Source of the DNA: Antonospora locustae
Taxonomy: Eukaryota; Microsporidia
DNA: 64,000 nt
Direction: 5' to 3'
NCBI GenBank assembly: GCA_007674295.1
Contig: CM017447.1
Location: 1-64,000 of the forward strand
Shown in pieces: positions 46,363-54,968 of this stretch; positions within the stretch are counted from its first letter, which is position 1; every line of letters begins with the position of its first letter. The notes below the pieces were generated by a model that saw only the letters and a program-made list of their open reading frames with translations, was not told the DNA's origin and searched no databases. Position numbers and translations under genes: made by a program.

Positions 46363-46977
46363 TTAACGATATCTGCGCAAAGAAACTGTGTTTCTCCTTC
46401 TCCAAGCAGCCTTTCTGGATCCACCAATTGTATGGTTGTATCTTATGCCCTTACCAAGACCTCTGCTCTTTCTGCTAGCGCTTGTAAGACCACGGCACTC
46501 CCTGTGTTTCATCGTGCTCTTGCAGATCCAGTTTAGCTTTGGGTCATTTCTGATCGCATTGTGATTTGGGTCCACCATGATCACCTCAAAGTATTTGTAC
46601 ACACCGTCCTGGCCAACCCAGTAGGAGTTCAGAACTCTCAGGTTGCCTGCACGCTTTCCGGCCTTCAGCTCTGCCATGCTTTGAAGACTATTGGCGGGCT
46701 TCAGCTGGTATATTCCGGCATTCACAGGTTTTCCGCGTGTGTTTCCGTTGTTTACAAGCCTCTTTCTACCTCCTCTTCTTATGCGCACTCTGAAGATGCA
46801 TATTCCCTGCTTGGCCTTGTAGCCTAGCTTGTGTGCCCGCTCCGGAAAGGTGGGCCTTTCTGCGCGATGAACAGCAGTGTTGAGCCTGAACTCATAGTTT
46901 CGGATTGTTCCCAGATACCGTGCAAGATCGCTCTGTTTTTTCTTTCGAATCTCCCGCAGATATTCGCTGGCGCTCAT
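46363..46977 (-). CDS. RPL15: Ribosomal protein eL15
   Basis: This is a 204-residue 60S protein. It starts [20 protein letters not shown] and has [28 protein letters not shown] and [13 protein letters not shown]. It ends [20 protein letters not shown], all typical for eL15. Length is normal. The ATG at 46977 follows the AAAATTTT-CCCC element, and there is no intron. Confidence 0.97.
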   Translation of the reverse strand: MSASEYLREIRKKKQSDLARYLGTIRNYEFRLNTAVHRAERPTFPERAHKLGYKAKQGICIFRVRIRRGGRKRLVNNGNTRGKPVNAGIYQLKPANSLQSMAELKAGKRAGNLRVLNSYWVGQDGVYKYFEVIMVDPNHNAIRNDPKLNWICKSTMKHRECRGLTSASRKSRGLGKGIRYNHTIGGSRKAAWRRRNTVSLRRYR

Positions 46978-46994
46978 TGGGGTAAAATTTTTTA
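46978..46994 (-). promoter_or_regulatory. AAAATTTT-CCC start element of RPL15
   Basis: The minus strand reads AAAAAATTTTACCCCA directly before the ATG. It shares AAAAAATTTTACCC exactly with the EF2 element at 29131-29150. Confidence 0.8.
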
Positions 46995-47242
46995 CACTCG
47001 TTTAGGCCCAGTTCACCTGGGCCAGAATCTCTTCTCAAACGCAGACGCAGGCTGCACAGTGGGTTCAGACAGCAATATCCATCAGCATGCTCTGCCCAGA
47101 TTGCTTGACATCTCAAGTTGTGTGTGCATCTCACCTGCTATGTGCGTACATTCCTATGTTATGCGCTGCGCTCCAGATGTTTTGCACAGAAAGGCAGTGC
47201 ACGCAGACGTTTTCAATCTTTGACTTGTGTAGATTGATCCCC

Positions 47243-47719
47243 ATGGAAGAGGAAGTACTTTTTGAAGAAGTTGAGCACAGCGATCAGAGCTCAACATCTA
47301 TTGAAGTTGTCACAGAGAAGCAACCCGCAGGCTATGGTGATGTCCAGGATGTGCCGCAGATAGATGGCCAGGGAATCTATGACTTTGAAATTGACAACAT
47401 GGAGGAAAAGCCATGGGAAAAACCGGGGGCAGATATAACAGACTACTTCAACTACGGATTCAATGAACACACGTGGAAGAAGTACTGCGCGGCACAGAGA
47501 GAGTTTGTAAAGGGAATAGCAAACAAAAAAAGCAGAGGCGAAAAACACACCAGACGGCGAGAGGAGCGAGAGAGATACAGCAGCAAGGGAGAGCGAAAGG
47601 GCCGTAACAAGGAGGAACATGTATACGAAGAGAAGGAGATGGACTCGCGGAGAGAAGAAAAGATACGTAGAAGCAGAGGAAAGAGAAGTGGGCGCGACAA
47701 AAGATACAGCAGAAGATGA
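47243..47719 (+). CDS. FIP1: mRNA 3'-end processing factor Fip1
   Basis: Fip1 tethers poly(A) polymerase to the cleavage and polyadenylation complex. The 158-residue protein contains the Fip1 motif KPWEKPGADITDYFNYGF followed by NEHTWKKYCAAQ. The N-terminus is acidic, and the C-terminus is a mixed-charge Arg/Glu/Lys stretch like the RD/RE tail of animal Fip1. The ATG at 47243 follows GATCCCC. RPL15 lies divergently, 265 bases away. Confidence 0.93.
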   Translation: MEEEVLFEEVEHSDQSSTSIEVVTEKQPAGYGDVQDVPQIDGQGIYDFEIDNMEEKPWEKPGADITDYFNYGFNEHTWKKYCAAQREFVKGIANKKSRGEKHTRRREERERYSSKGERKGRNKEEHVYEEKEMDSRREEKIRRSRGKRSGRDKRYSRR

Positions 47720-47908
47720 GCAAGTGCGTTGTGTGTGCTGCATCGATAGACAAGACAAATAGCAGCATCGCTAAGTTCAACCGACTATAAAATAAACATA
47801 TCACACAATTTTACAACATAACTGTGAGTTCCATCTGCAAATATTGCAAGCTACATCAACAAAGATCATCGGGCAGATGAGACTAGCTATGTGTATAAAG
47901 TATCCCCT

Positions 47909-49354
47909 ATGAAGATTCTTATCACGTCAGACAATCATCTTGGCTATAAAGAAAGGGACCCGGTGCTTTCCATGGACTCTTTTATCACGTTTGAGGAGAT
48001 ACTGTGCATTGCAAACATAAAAAACGTGGACCTGATAATACAGGGCGGCGATCTCTTTCACGAAAACAGACCTTCGCGATTCACGCTTGCGCAGGCCATA
48101 TCGTGCATCAAAAGGTACACTTTTGGTAATCGTGATCTGAACCTGTGCTGTAACAGAAAGCTGAACTACGAGGACCCAAACATAAATGTTGCTATACCTA
48201 TTGTAGCAATACACGGAAACCATGATGATCCCACAGGTGCCTTTTCGACAAGTGCACTGGACATTCTCAGCTCATTCAACCTCATCAACTATTTAGGGCA
48301 AACCCGCAACGTCGACTTTATTGAGATAGAACCTCTAGTCTTCAACGACGAGGTTGCGCTGTATCTTCTAGGCAATGTACGAGACAGGAGGCTTTACAGA
48401 ACGTTTTTGCAGAAGAAAGTTAATTTTCTGAGGCCAGAGGGAAACTATTATAACATCCTGGTTGTTCACCAGAACAGAGTACCGTATGGTGTCAAGGACT
48501 ACCTGCCGCACGAGTTCATTCCACAGTGGTTCGACCTTGTGATCTACGGCCATGAGCACGAGAGCCTTGTTCTCAACATGAAGGATTTCGTGCTGCTTCA
48601 GCCCGGCTCAACTGTGCGGACCAGCCTGGCAGAAAACGAGTCCTTTGACAAATTTGTCTACATACTTGACAGTGCCTCAAGGGAACTTGAGAGAATAGAG
48701 CTCCAGACTGTTCGGCCGTTTTTGATACGGACTCTGGAGCTGGAGATGGATGACGTAGAGGCGTATCTGAGGGACCAGGCAGATATAATGCTGAGTATGC
48801 TGGAGAAGGAAGAGGGAATAAAAAGAAGACATGTGGATGAAAAAAATCTGTCCGTGCATGAAAAGAGAATCAAGGAGATGTTGGAGTGTATGAACAGAGT
48901 GCCGCTTGTCAGAATACGCGGCAAGATTAAGACACAGGACATAGTTAGTAACTATAAGTTTGGAATGAGCTTTGAGGGCAGAGTTGCAAATGCAGGAGAT
49001 ATGCTGAAGCTTACAAGAGAAAGATCGAGAAAGGCAAGAGACACACACAAGAACACAGTTGTGGAAAAGATCGAATTTCTTGATATAGTGAGGAGTCATC
49101 TTAGTTTCAAGGCTCTGAGTGAAGAGAAATTTGCATGTACAATCAGCGATTTTATTGTGAAAGATGACAAGAATGGGTTTTCTCACCTGTTTAGCACAAG
49201 CATCAAATACATGGTTGAGAAGCTATGTGACAAGGGGTTTGATGACATAGAGAACAAGATCACCGAGATAAAAAATGAAGTTAACGTATATGAAGAGGCT
49301 GCAGGCAACATATCTGAAATTGACGACAAGTGTGCATTCACTAACATGCTTTGA
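47909..49354 (+). CDS. MRE11: DNA repair nuclease Mre11
   Basis: Mre11 is the Mn-dependent nuclease of the Mre11-Rad50 complex, acting at double-strand breaks and telomeres. The 481-residue protein has all phosphoesterase motifs: SDNHLGY, GGDLFHENRPSR, AIHGNHDDP, VVHQNR and IYGHEHES. LQPGSTVRTSL and the capping domain follow. The long acidic/basic C-terminal tail of yeast Mre11 is missing. The ATG at 47909 is preceded by TATCCCCT; an upstream in-frame codon lacks this signal. Confidence 0.95.
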   Translation: MKILITSDNHLGYKERDPVLSMDSFITFEEILCIANIKNVDLIIQGGDLFHENRPSRFTLAQAISCIKRYTFGNRDLNLCCNRKLNYEDPNINVAIPIVAIHGNHDDPTGAFSTSALDILSSFNLINYLGQTRNVDFIEIEPLVFNDEVALYLLGNVRDRRLYRTFLQKKVNFLRPEGNYYNILVVHQNRVPYGVKDYLPHEFIPQWFDLVIYGHEHESLVLNMKDFVLLQPGSTVRTSLAENESFDKFVYILDSASRELERIELQTVRPFLIRTLELEMDDVEAYLRDQADIMLSMLEKEEGIKRRHVDEKNLSVHEKRIKEMLECMNRVPLVRIRGKIKTQDIVSNYKFGMSFEGRVANAGDMLKLTRERSRKARDTHKNTVVEKIEFLDIVRSHLSFKALSEEKFACTISDFIVKDDKNGFSHLFSTSIKYMVEKLCDKGFDDIENKITEIKNEVNVYEEAAGNISEIDDKCAFTNML

Positions 49355-49565
49355 GCATAGTTTTATAAGCCCCTGAATACATCTTTCAGGTTATACATTG
49401 CGTAAAATAGCAGCGAACAGTGTGTGCAAACTTTCACATGGCTTACTAACTGTTTATGTTTAGCTCTATAGATGTTGGTGGCCTAGAAATGCTTGAAGAA
49501 TGAATGCCATGGTGCAATCATGCTGCTGTTTATGAAGACAGGGGTGTTTTCAGTCGAGCATCTCT

Positions 49566-50309
49566 TTATTTAACAACTAATTTACACTTGTATTGTGACG
49601 AGGAGCTTTCTCCTGCAATGGCGTGCAAGTTTTCCGAAATCACTCTTTCTGTAGCAGTGTCCAACTGTTTTTTTGCCCTTTTGGAAACGGCGTCTCCAGT
49701 AGTGTTTCCACAACATGGCTCCTCACCTGTACAATTGCTTTTCTTACCTCTTGTACGAGACGTTTTCTTTGACACAAAGGACTCGTCAATTGCCCAATAT
49801 CCGCCCTTTCCAACAGAATTTCTTTCTCTAGATATTTTTCTAAAGCTCTTGTTAAGTGAGAGATTGTGCCGTATTGAGTTCTGCCACACAGAATCGCCCT
49901 TTTTGAAAAACGGGTAGTTTTGCTTTATCCAGCAGTATATCTCACTGAGCGTCAGCTTTCCGTTTGGACTAGACATCAGGGCGCTTCTGATGAGCTCCGC
50001 ATAAGAGCACTTTGGCTTTTCGTAATCCACTCCGCCACTATTTTCAGTGTCTTCTGTGGCACTATCCATTCTATCTTTTGGCTGATCCTGAAAAACGGCA
50101 GAGTGCACAAAAACATTATCTTGTACATTTTCGCCATTGTAGAACGTCCTGTTGTATGCATCGTAGTTCACAAACTCTTTCTCTTTCTCGGTAAGGTAGG
50201 GAAAAGACATATTTATTTCTTCGCAAATAATATTTCTTGTTACTGCAAATTTTTCCAGAACGACAGCTTGGATGCCAATACTAGTGATATGCATAGGTGT
50301 TTTCACCAT
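49566..50309 (-). CDS. Forkhead transcription factor
   Basis: This is a 247-residue protein with a full forkhead winged helix at residues about 98-178. [17 protein letters not shown] opens it, [13 protein letters not shown] is helix 2, [15 protein letters not shown] is the DNA-recognition helix, and GKGGYWAID closes it. The conserved N-x-I-R-H-N-L-S segment is intact. Such proteins control cell-cycle genes in fungi (Hcm1/Fkh type); which one this matches is unclear because the flanks are not conserved. The start is uncertain: ATGs at 50309, 50294 and 50210 are in frame and none has a close CCC. Confidence 0.9.
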   Translation of the reverse strand: MVKTPMHITSIGIQAVVLEKFAVTRNIICEEINMSFPYLTEKEKEFVNYDAYNRTFYNGENVQDNVFVHSAVFQDQPKDRMDSATEDTENSGGVDYEKPKCSYAELIRSALMSSPNGKLTLSEIYCWIKQNYPFFKKGDSVWQNSIRHNLSLNKSFRKISRERNSVGKGGYWAIDESFVSKKTSRTRGKKSNCTGEEPCCGNTTGDAVSKRAKKQLDTATERVISENLHAIAGESSSSQYKCKLVVK

Positions 50310-50821
50310 TACCCTCTTTTCCGCCTCTTTTTTGTTAATATAATACAACTTTGTAGTATTTGTAAGGTTTCAAGGAATATTCGAAAAGTCACAAAAATAC
50401 CCTTTTTAGCAAAATTGAGTTTCTTATAGTCGATAGCATTTAGTTTGCACACTTTGTAGCCAAAGTACAGCCGTGTGCATCGATGATGCCAAAACACGTC
50501 TTTCATGAATCGCTCTAAAAAGTGTGCAGGCTCCTGCTCTTCCTTACCTCTTGCCTTACCGTTGCATAGATTTTGGGTCAATTTATTTGTTTTTATTGGT
50601 AAAGAATATGCAAAGTGGCCAAGAGACAGGCAAATAACAGATACAGGTAGCTCGGTGCCTAGAAGTCATTAAATTTTGGTGTAGGCATGTTGTTGAAGTC
50701 AGGTGCCTAATAACATGGCAGAGTACACGTGCATCTGACGATATCATGTAAAATAATGGCAGAGGAGCCAAAGTTGCCTCTTTCAAAAGTAAAGTTAAGA
50801 TTGCAAGTATTCCTAACCCCT
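50310..50821. other. Divergent intergenic stretch upstream of forkhead and SOD genes
   Basis: The stretch holds an AT-rich region and a 90-codon minus-strand frame without ATG at its start (50309-50581), which I do not support. The last 66 bases are an in-frame upstream extension of the SOD gene. Confidence 0.4.
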
Positions 50822-51508
50822 ATGAAATTTGCTTTGCCAGAGCTAAAATACGCATACGATGCGCTTTCTCCCCACGTGGACTGCAAAACTATGCACGAAC
50901 ACCATGACTTTCACCACAAGGCATACGTGGACAACTTAAACAAGTTTGTCGAAAAAGTAGGCTGCAATAACGAGGACCTTGTTCAGCTCCTAACAAAAAC
51001 CGTTCATGACAAGTCCATTTGTGAGGATGTGCGGCACGGAATAATCAACAACGGCGGAGGCCACTACAATCATAGTCTTTTCTGGATCATAATGTGCGAG
51101 GAGTCACGCGCTAAGGAAGCTTGCGGGCCACAGGGAAAACTGTCTGAGATGATTAACAGCACCTTTGGGTCACTTGATAATTTCAAGAGTGAGTTTAACA
51201 GCAGCGCACTTAAGGTTTTCGGGTCTGGATGGGCATGGCTTGTGTATGACGCAAGCAGTGCGAGACTTGAGATCACAACAACCCCCAATCAGGACACTCC
51301 ATTTTTGCATAACCGTGCAAAGCTCCCGGTGCTGTGTCTTGATGTATGGGAGCATGCATACTACCTGCAATACATGCACAACCGCAGCCAATATGCAGAG
51401 TGTTGGTGGAATGTTGTGGACTGGAAGAGCGTAGAGCACCTTTTCGAGAAGTATGCTCTGCAGAAGAAGATTGTGCACGTAAATGCAGACGGAACTGTCA
51501 ATTATTAA
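50822..51508 (+). CDS. SOD2: Manganese superoxide dismutase
   Basis: This enzyme converts superoxide to oxygen and hydrogen peroxide. The 228-residue protein begins FALPELKYAYDALSP. Metal ligands lie in MHEHHDFHHKAYVDNLN, in GGGHYNHSLFW and in LDVWEHAYYLQY. The Gln in TTPNQDTP is the position typical of Mn rather than Fe enzymes. I chose the ATG at 50822 because AACCCCT directly precedes it. The frame is open to an ATG at 50756, which would add 22 residues with basic and hydrophobic character. The CCC-marked start leaves no targeting peptide, so the enzyme is probably cytosolic. A short tail follows the normal C-terminus. Confidence 0.95.
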   Translation: MKFALPELKYAYDALSPHVDCKTMHEHHDFHHKAYVDNLNKFVEKVGCNNEDLVQLLTKTVHDKSICEDVRHGIINNGGGHYNHSLFWIIMCEESRAKEACGPQGKLSEMINSTFGSLDNFKSEFNSSALKVFGSGWAWLVYDASSARLEITTTPNQDTPFLHNRAKLPVLCLDVWEHAYYLQYMHNRSQYAECWWNVVDWKSVEHLFEKYALQKKIVHVNADGTVNY

Positions 51509-51606
51509 ACTTTTACTCAAAGCCACAGTACTTATCCTTCAATCTAGTCTGCCTTTCAAATGTTGGTTAAGGTAGCAACGCAGCAGAATGCAGAAGACTG
51601 TGTATG

Positions 51607-52893
51607 TTAAGACACGGAGCCGAATCTCTCGTTCCACTTTTGGTACAACTCGAGGTCGCTGCTTGAAACACTTCTCCTGATTTGTTTCATTGCTCTTTTG
51701 AAGTCGTTTAGATCAATGGGCCTTGTCTTGTCGCCGTCCACCGCTCTGATGTCGCTAATCTCTCTAAGAGGCTCCAGCGAAGCCTCTCTGCATAGGTTAA
51801 ACATGTCTGATCCAGAATACCCGTCTGTATCCGTTGCAATTGCATCAAGGTTCTCTGTGGTAAGCACGTTACTGTAGTCGCTTAGGAGGTTTCTGATCAT
51901 TCTCTTTCGAGACTCCGCCTCTGGCAGCGGAACATATATTCTCTTTACAAGCCTGCGTCTTGCAGCCTCGTCTATTTCCTGGGGTCTATTTGTGGCGCCT
52001 ATAAGGAGTATGCGATCCTCGTTGCTTGTCCCTAGCCCGTCAAACTGGACAAGAAACTCTGTTTTGATTCGCCTTGATCCTTCATTCTCGTTTTCGCTGC
52101 GCTGGGAAAGAAGCGAGTCTATCTCGTCAACAAATATCACAGACGGCTGCATCTTTCGTGACAAGTGAAACAGCGCTCTGACCATCTTCTCTCCCTCGCC
52201 AACCCACTTTGACGTGAGCGATGATGCGCTTATCGAGAAAAAAGTTGCCTTTACCTGGCTCGCAATACACTTTCCAATCATTGTCTTTCCAGTACCTGGC
52301 GGGCCAAACAGAAGAAGCCCCTTTGGTGGGCCCCTGAGGCCTTTAAAAATATCCGGACGCTGCATAGGCCACAGCACAATTTCGTTTATGTTTTTTTTAA
52401 CAAGATCCAGCCCAACAACGTCATCCCAGTCGATGTTAATTGTAGAATGCAGAATCTCAGACTTGATTCGCTCGATGATATGTGCTTCTACATTGCTTTC
52501 TTCGTCAATGCTCTCTGTCTTTGCCTTCTTTGGCTTCTCCTCGCAGTCGCTCTGCTTTCCTGCTGTTCTAAACTCGTTTCTTATGTTTTCAGATGTGCGT
52601 GTCTCGGATGCATGGCGGCATGTGCACTCGCTCTCATCGTCTGCAACAAGATCTTTGTGTCTCAAAAGGCTTTCAACAACGCATAGATCTGTGGGAACAG
52701 GAAGTCCAATAAAGTCCACGAGAAGCACCACGTTTCTTGGGTCTTTTCGCGCATCCTCAAGCGACTGAAAATAGAGGTCTTTCATCTTCTCCTCAATCTC
52801 CGATGTGCGCTGCTCTCTGGGGAGAAACGACGGATACTCGGGAAGGCCTCTTTCTTTCAAAAGCATCTGTATGTCTCTAAATGATTTATGCAT
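51607..52893 (-). CDS. Fidgetin-like AAA ATPase
   Basis: This 428-residue AAA protein belongs to the meiotic clade (katanin, spastin, fidgetin). [20 protein letters not shown], split here as GLRGPPKG and [12 protein letters not shown], and [20 protein letters not shown] match fidgetin-like 1 most closely. Walker B is [10 protein letters not shown], and the arginine fingers lie in [10 protein letters not shown]. The C-terminal Vps4-type helix is present. Fidgetin-like proteins act on microtubules or remove Rad51 from DNA. The N-terminal 140 residues are not recognisable. The start is the ATG at 52893; CCCCCC lies further upstream. Confidence 0.85.
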   Translation of the reverse strand: MHKSFRDIQMLLKERGLPEYPSFLPREQRTSEIEEKMKDLYFQSLEDARKDPRNVVLLVDFIGLPVPTDLCVVESLLRHKDLVADDESECTCRHASETRTSENIRNEFRTAGKQSDCEEKPKKAKTESIDEESNVEAHIIERIKSEILHSTINIDWDDVVGLDLVKKNINEIVLWPMQRPDIFKGLRGPPKGLLLFGPPGTGKTMIGKCIASQVKATFFSISASSLTSKWVGEGEKMVRALFHLSRKMQPSVIFVDEIDSLLSQRSENENEGSRRIKTEFLVQFDGLGTSNEDRILLIGATNRPQEIDEAARRRLVKRIYVPLPEAESRKRMIRNLLSDYSNVLTTENLDAIATDTDGYSGSDMFNLCREASLEPLREISDIRAVDGDKTRPIDLNDFKRAMKQIRRSVSSSDLELYQKWNERFGSVS

Positions 52894-53175
52894 CAAAAGA
52901 ACCAACAGCCGTTGTTGAATATGCAAAGGGGGGAATTTACATTAAATAGCGATTATTACTTGTAAATCTCAAAGCACAGCAAACACAGCTGCAGACCGAC
53001 TTGAGGCTTTCAGTGTATTGAGCTTGTGTCTGCGAAGGTACTTCTTAGTTTCTATTTTACATACAAAGTTTACATGTAGAGGATGGAGTCCCAAGACCAG
53101 GCTCAAAACAGAGATCGACGCACAGGTTGACATTTGTAAATGTCTTTGAACAGTGTAGCTATAGTGATACAATGC

Positions 53176-53676
53176 TTAGAAGCTATAATTCACATTTCTG
53201 TATTTTCTTTCGTATATGGTGTGCATGTTCGTGTTTTTTATGGCTGTTCTTATTATATCTGCCTCAACTGCATCCATGGTGTCAAGGTCTTTCTCGTCCA
53301 GCTTCTTCTCAACAAACTTCTGTAAGAAACAGCTAAGTCTGTTCAAAAGCACATCACAAAAGAACTCTGCGTCTTGGGAATAGAAAATTCTAGCAAGGCT
53401 GTAGAAGTGTCTTGATATATGGCTGAGATGCACATTAGATGGCTTTGCATGCAGGTCTTCACGTGTCTCAACTGGAACGACTTCTCTCTCAACCGAGCAA
53501 TGGTCGTTCTGTAGAATGAAGTCAAGAAGAAAAATTGGTACTTCAATTCGTTTGTGGGCAGGAATTTCAGATCTTTCTGGACTGAGGACAAAACTAAGAG
53601 ACGTGATTCTATGTGGAAACCTTACGCAAACATACTCCTCTCGTACAAGAATGTCTCTGAGGTCGAAGTAGTCCAT
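53176..53676 (-). CDS. PSF3: GINS complex subunit Psf3
   Basis: Psf3 is part of GINS, which joins Cdc45 and MCM2-7 to form the active replicative helicase. The 166-residue protein begins MDYFDLRDILVREEYVCVRF, matching the family start Y-W/F-D-I-D-D-I-L-A-E-E. KRIEVPIFLLDFIL corresponds to K-V-E-L-P-x-W-L-A. The alpha-helical half follows. The ATG at 53676 is directly preceded by TTACCC. Only 59 bases separate it from the divergent gene at 53736. MCM2, a direct partner in the helicase, is also in this window. Confidence 0.75.
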   Translation of the reverse strand: MDYFDLRDILVREEYVCVRFPHRITSLSFVLSPERSEIPAHKRIEVPIFLLDFILQNDHCSVEREVVPVETREDLHAKPSNVHLSHISRHFYSLARIFYSQDAEFFCDVLLNRLSCFLQKFVEKKLDEKDLDTMDAVEADIIRTAIKNTNMHTIYERKYRNVNYSF

Positions 53677-53735
53677 GGGTAAGTGCGCAAAGCATGTAAC
53701 ATCTGCATGCCCTGCCAATAACTAGTAAAACAAAG

Positions 53736-54146
53736 ATGCAGAAAAAAGATGGCGTCAGAGACACGTGTGAACCAACTACTCTACTGCCTGCTAGTTCTGT
53801 TGACACATCCCTCGTTGATGATATCACCGTTCTTCTAGAAAGCTCGTTCACTCTTCAATCGACAAAGTACTTGGAAAAGAAGACCTGCTTTGTCTTTCAC
53901 TATGTGAGACTCTCAAACTTAAACATACTGTATCCATTCATGATAACTATAGTAAAGAAAATAGGACACAGCAGCTACAGCGGATATGACAACTCGACAT
54001 ACTGCCTTGTTAAAACAGAAAAGTGTATGGTGCCAGGTATAAGGTATATGGTCTACGGTAAGGTAAGAAAAGCGCGTCTGTACATTCTACATGCAGAAAA
54101 GGCAGAGCCTATTGACTACAAAAAACTGTGTTATAGTGTTTTTTAG
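53736..54146 (+). CDS. Hypothetical protein, 136 residues
   Basis: I do not recognise this gene. It has an ATG at 53736, core-gene-like codon use and a divergent arrangement with PSF3. The second half alternates short strands (YCLVKTEKC, RYMVYGKVRKARLYILHAEK) in a way that could suit a small OB fold, but no signature is clear. No signal peptide or membrane segment is seen. Confidence 0.6.
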   Translation: MQKKDGVRDTCEPTTLLPASSVDTSLVDDITVLLESSFTLQSTKYLEKKTCFVFHYVRLSNLNILYPFMITIVKKIGHSSYSGYDNSTYCLVKTEKCMVPGIRYMVYGKVRKARLYILHAEKAEPIDYKKLCYSVF

Positions 54147-54224
54147 CAAGAGTTATGCGCGATCGCAGCCGCAAAGAAGCTGCATTTGCTAGTGGAGAAA
54201 CACACAAACATTGCTCTTGCTTGT

Positions 54225-54761
54225 TTATTCGAGTTTTCGCCGGCAATTGGGACAAGTGTTGTGGCTTCTCAGCCAACCAGCAGCACATCTTGTGTGAAAG
54301 AAGTGCTGGCAACTAAAAAGAAAGCCTTTGTCACCTCGCTTGTAGTCTGAGAGACAGATACTGCAGGAACCATCGCTTGTCGATATTTTAGTCTTCAACT
54401 TCGTGCTTCTATGCGGAGACTTGCGCACACAATCCTCGCTTGCTAATAACTCTAGCGCGAAGTCGCCAATTACATCGTCAGGTAGGTAGTTTCTGATGTC
54501 TGCAGCTATTTCCGAACGGCGTGGCCTTTCAAATGTGCGTGTGCGAGAGCTACGATTATTGTGCGCAGAGAAATCCAGAATTCGGAGATCCTCTATAATT
54601 GTAAGGACTGTCTCAATATGATCGCTGAACATCATGTGCTTCAGTGGATCGTATATTTCAACAGAGCGTCCTCCACATACAATACACGCCATGTTGTGGC
54701 CTACGTAAACCTGCTCTCTACAGTGGTGGCAAAAGTATGATAGCTGGGTGTGCGTAAACAT
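54225..54761 (-). CDS. RING-H2 E3 ubiquitin ligase, RNF126/115-like
   Basis: This 178-residue protein has an N-terminal C2-C2 zinc ribbon (YFCHHCREQV, then ACIVCGG). Its C-terminal RING-H2 finger is CSICLSDYKRGDKG...CQHFFHTRCAAGWL...CPNC. That pairing is the layout of RNF115/RNF126-type ligases, which handle misfolded or membrane protein clients. The middle is Arg/Ser-rich and probably flexible. It should accept an E2 through the RING. The start is the ATG at 54761, with no close CCC. Confidence 0.85.
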   Translation of the reverse strand: MFTHTQLSYFCHHCREQVYVGHNMACIVCGGRSVEIYDPLKHMMFSDHIETVLTIIEDLRILDFSAHNNRSSRTRTFERPRRSEIAADIRNYLPDDVIGDFALELLASEDCVRKSPHRSTKLKTKISTSDGSCSICLSDYKRGDKGFLFSCQHFFHTRCAAGWLRSHNTCPNCRRKLE

Positions 54762-54968
54762 GCATAAAAGTCTATTTTAAACTCTATTTGCGATCACCAG
54801 CGTATTTGCCTTGGCATTAGTATTTTCTTAGAAACAACACGAAAGAGTGACGGCTTCATGCATCAATTGTGACGCGCTGTAACCCAAAATGCATGTGCCA
54901 CACTGCAAACAACCTCATGCAGCTATGTTGTGAAATAAATTTTATAATGTCTCTCGAATTGCTAAGTA

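Noticed and set aside
46221..46427. 68-codon minus-strand frame overlapping the end of RPL15
   Set aside because: It has no ATG and most of it is a shadow of the RPL15 C-terminus.
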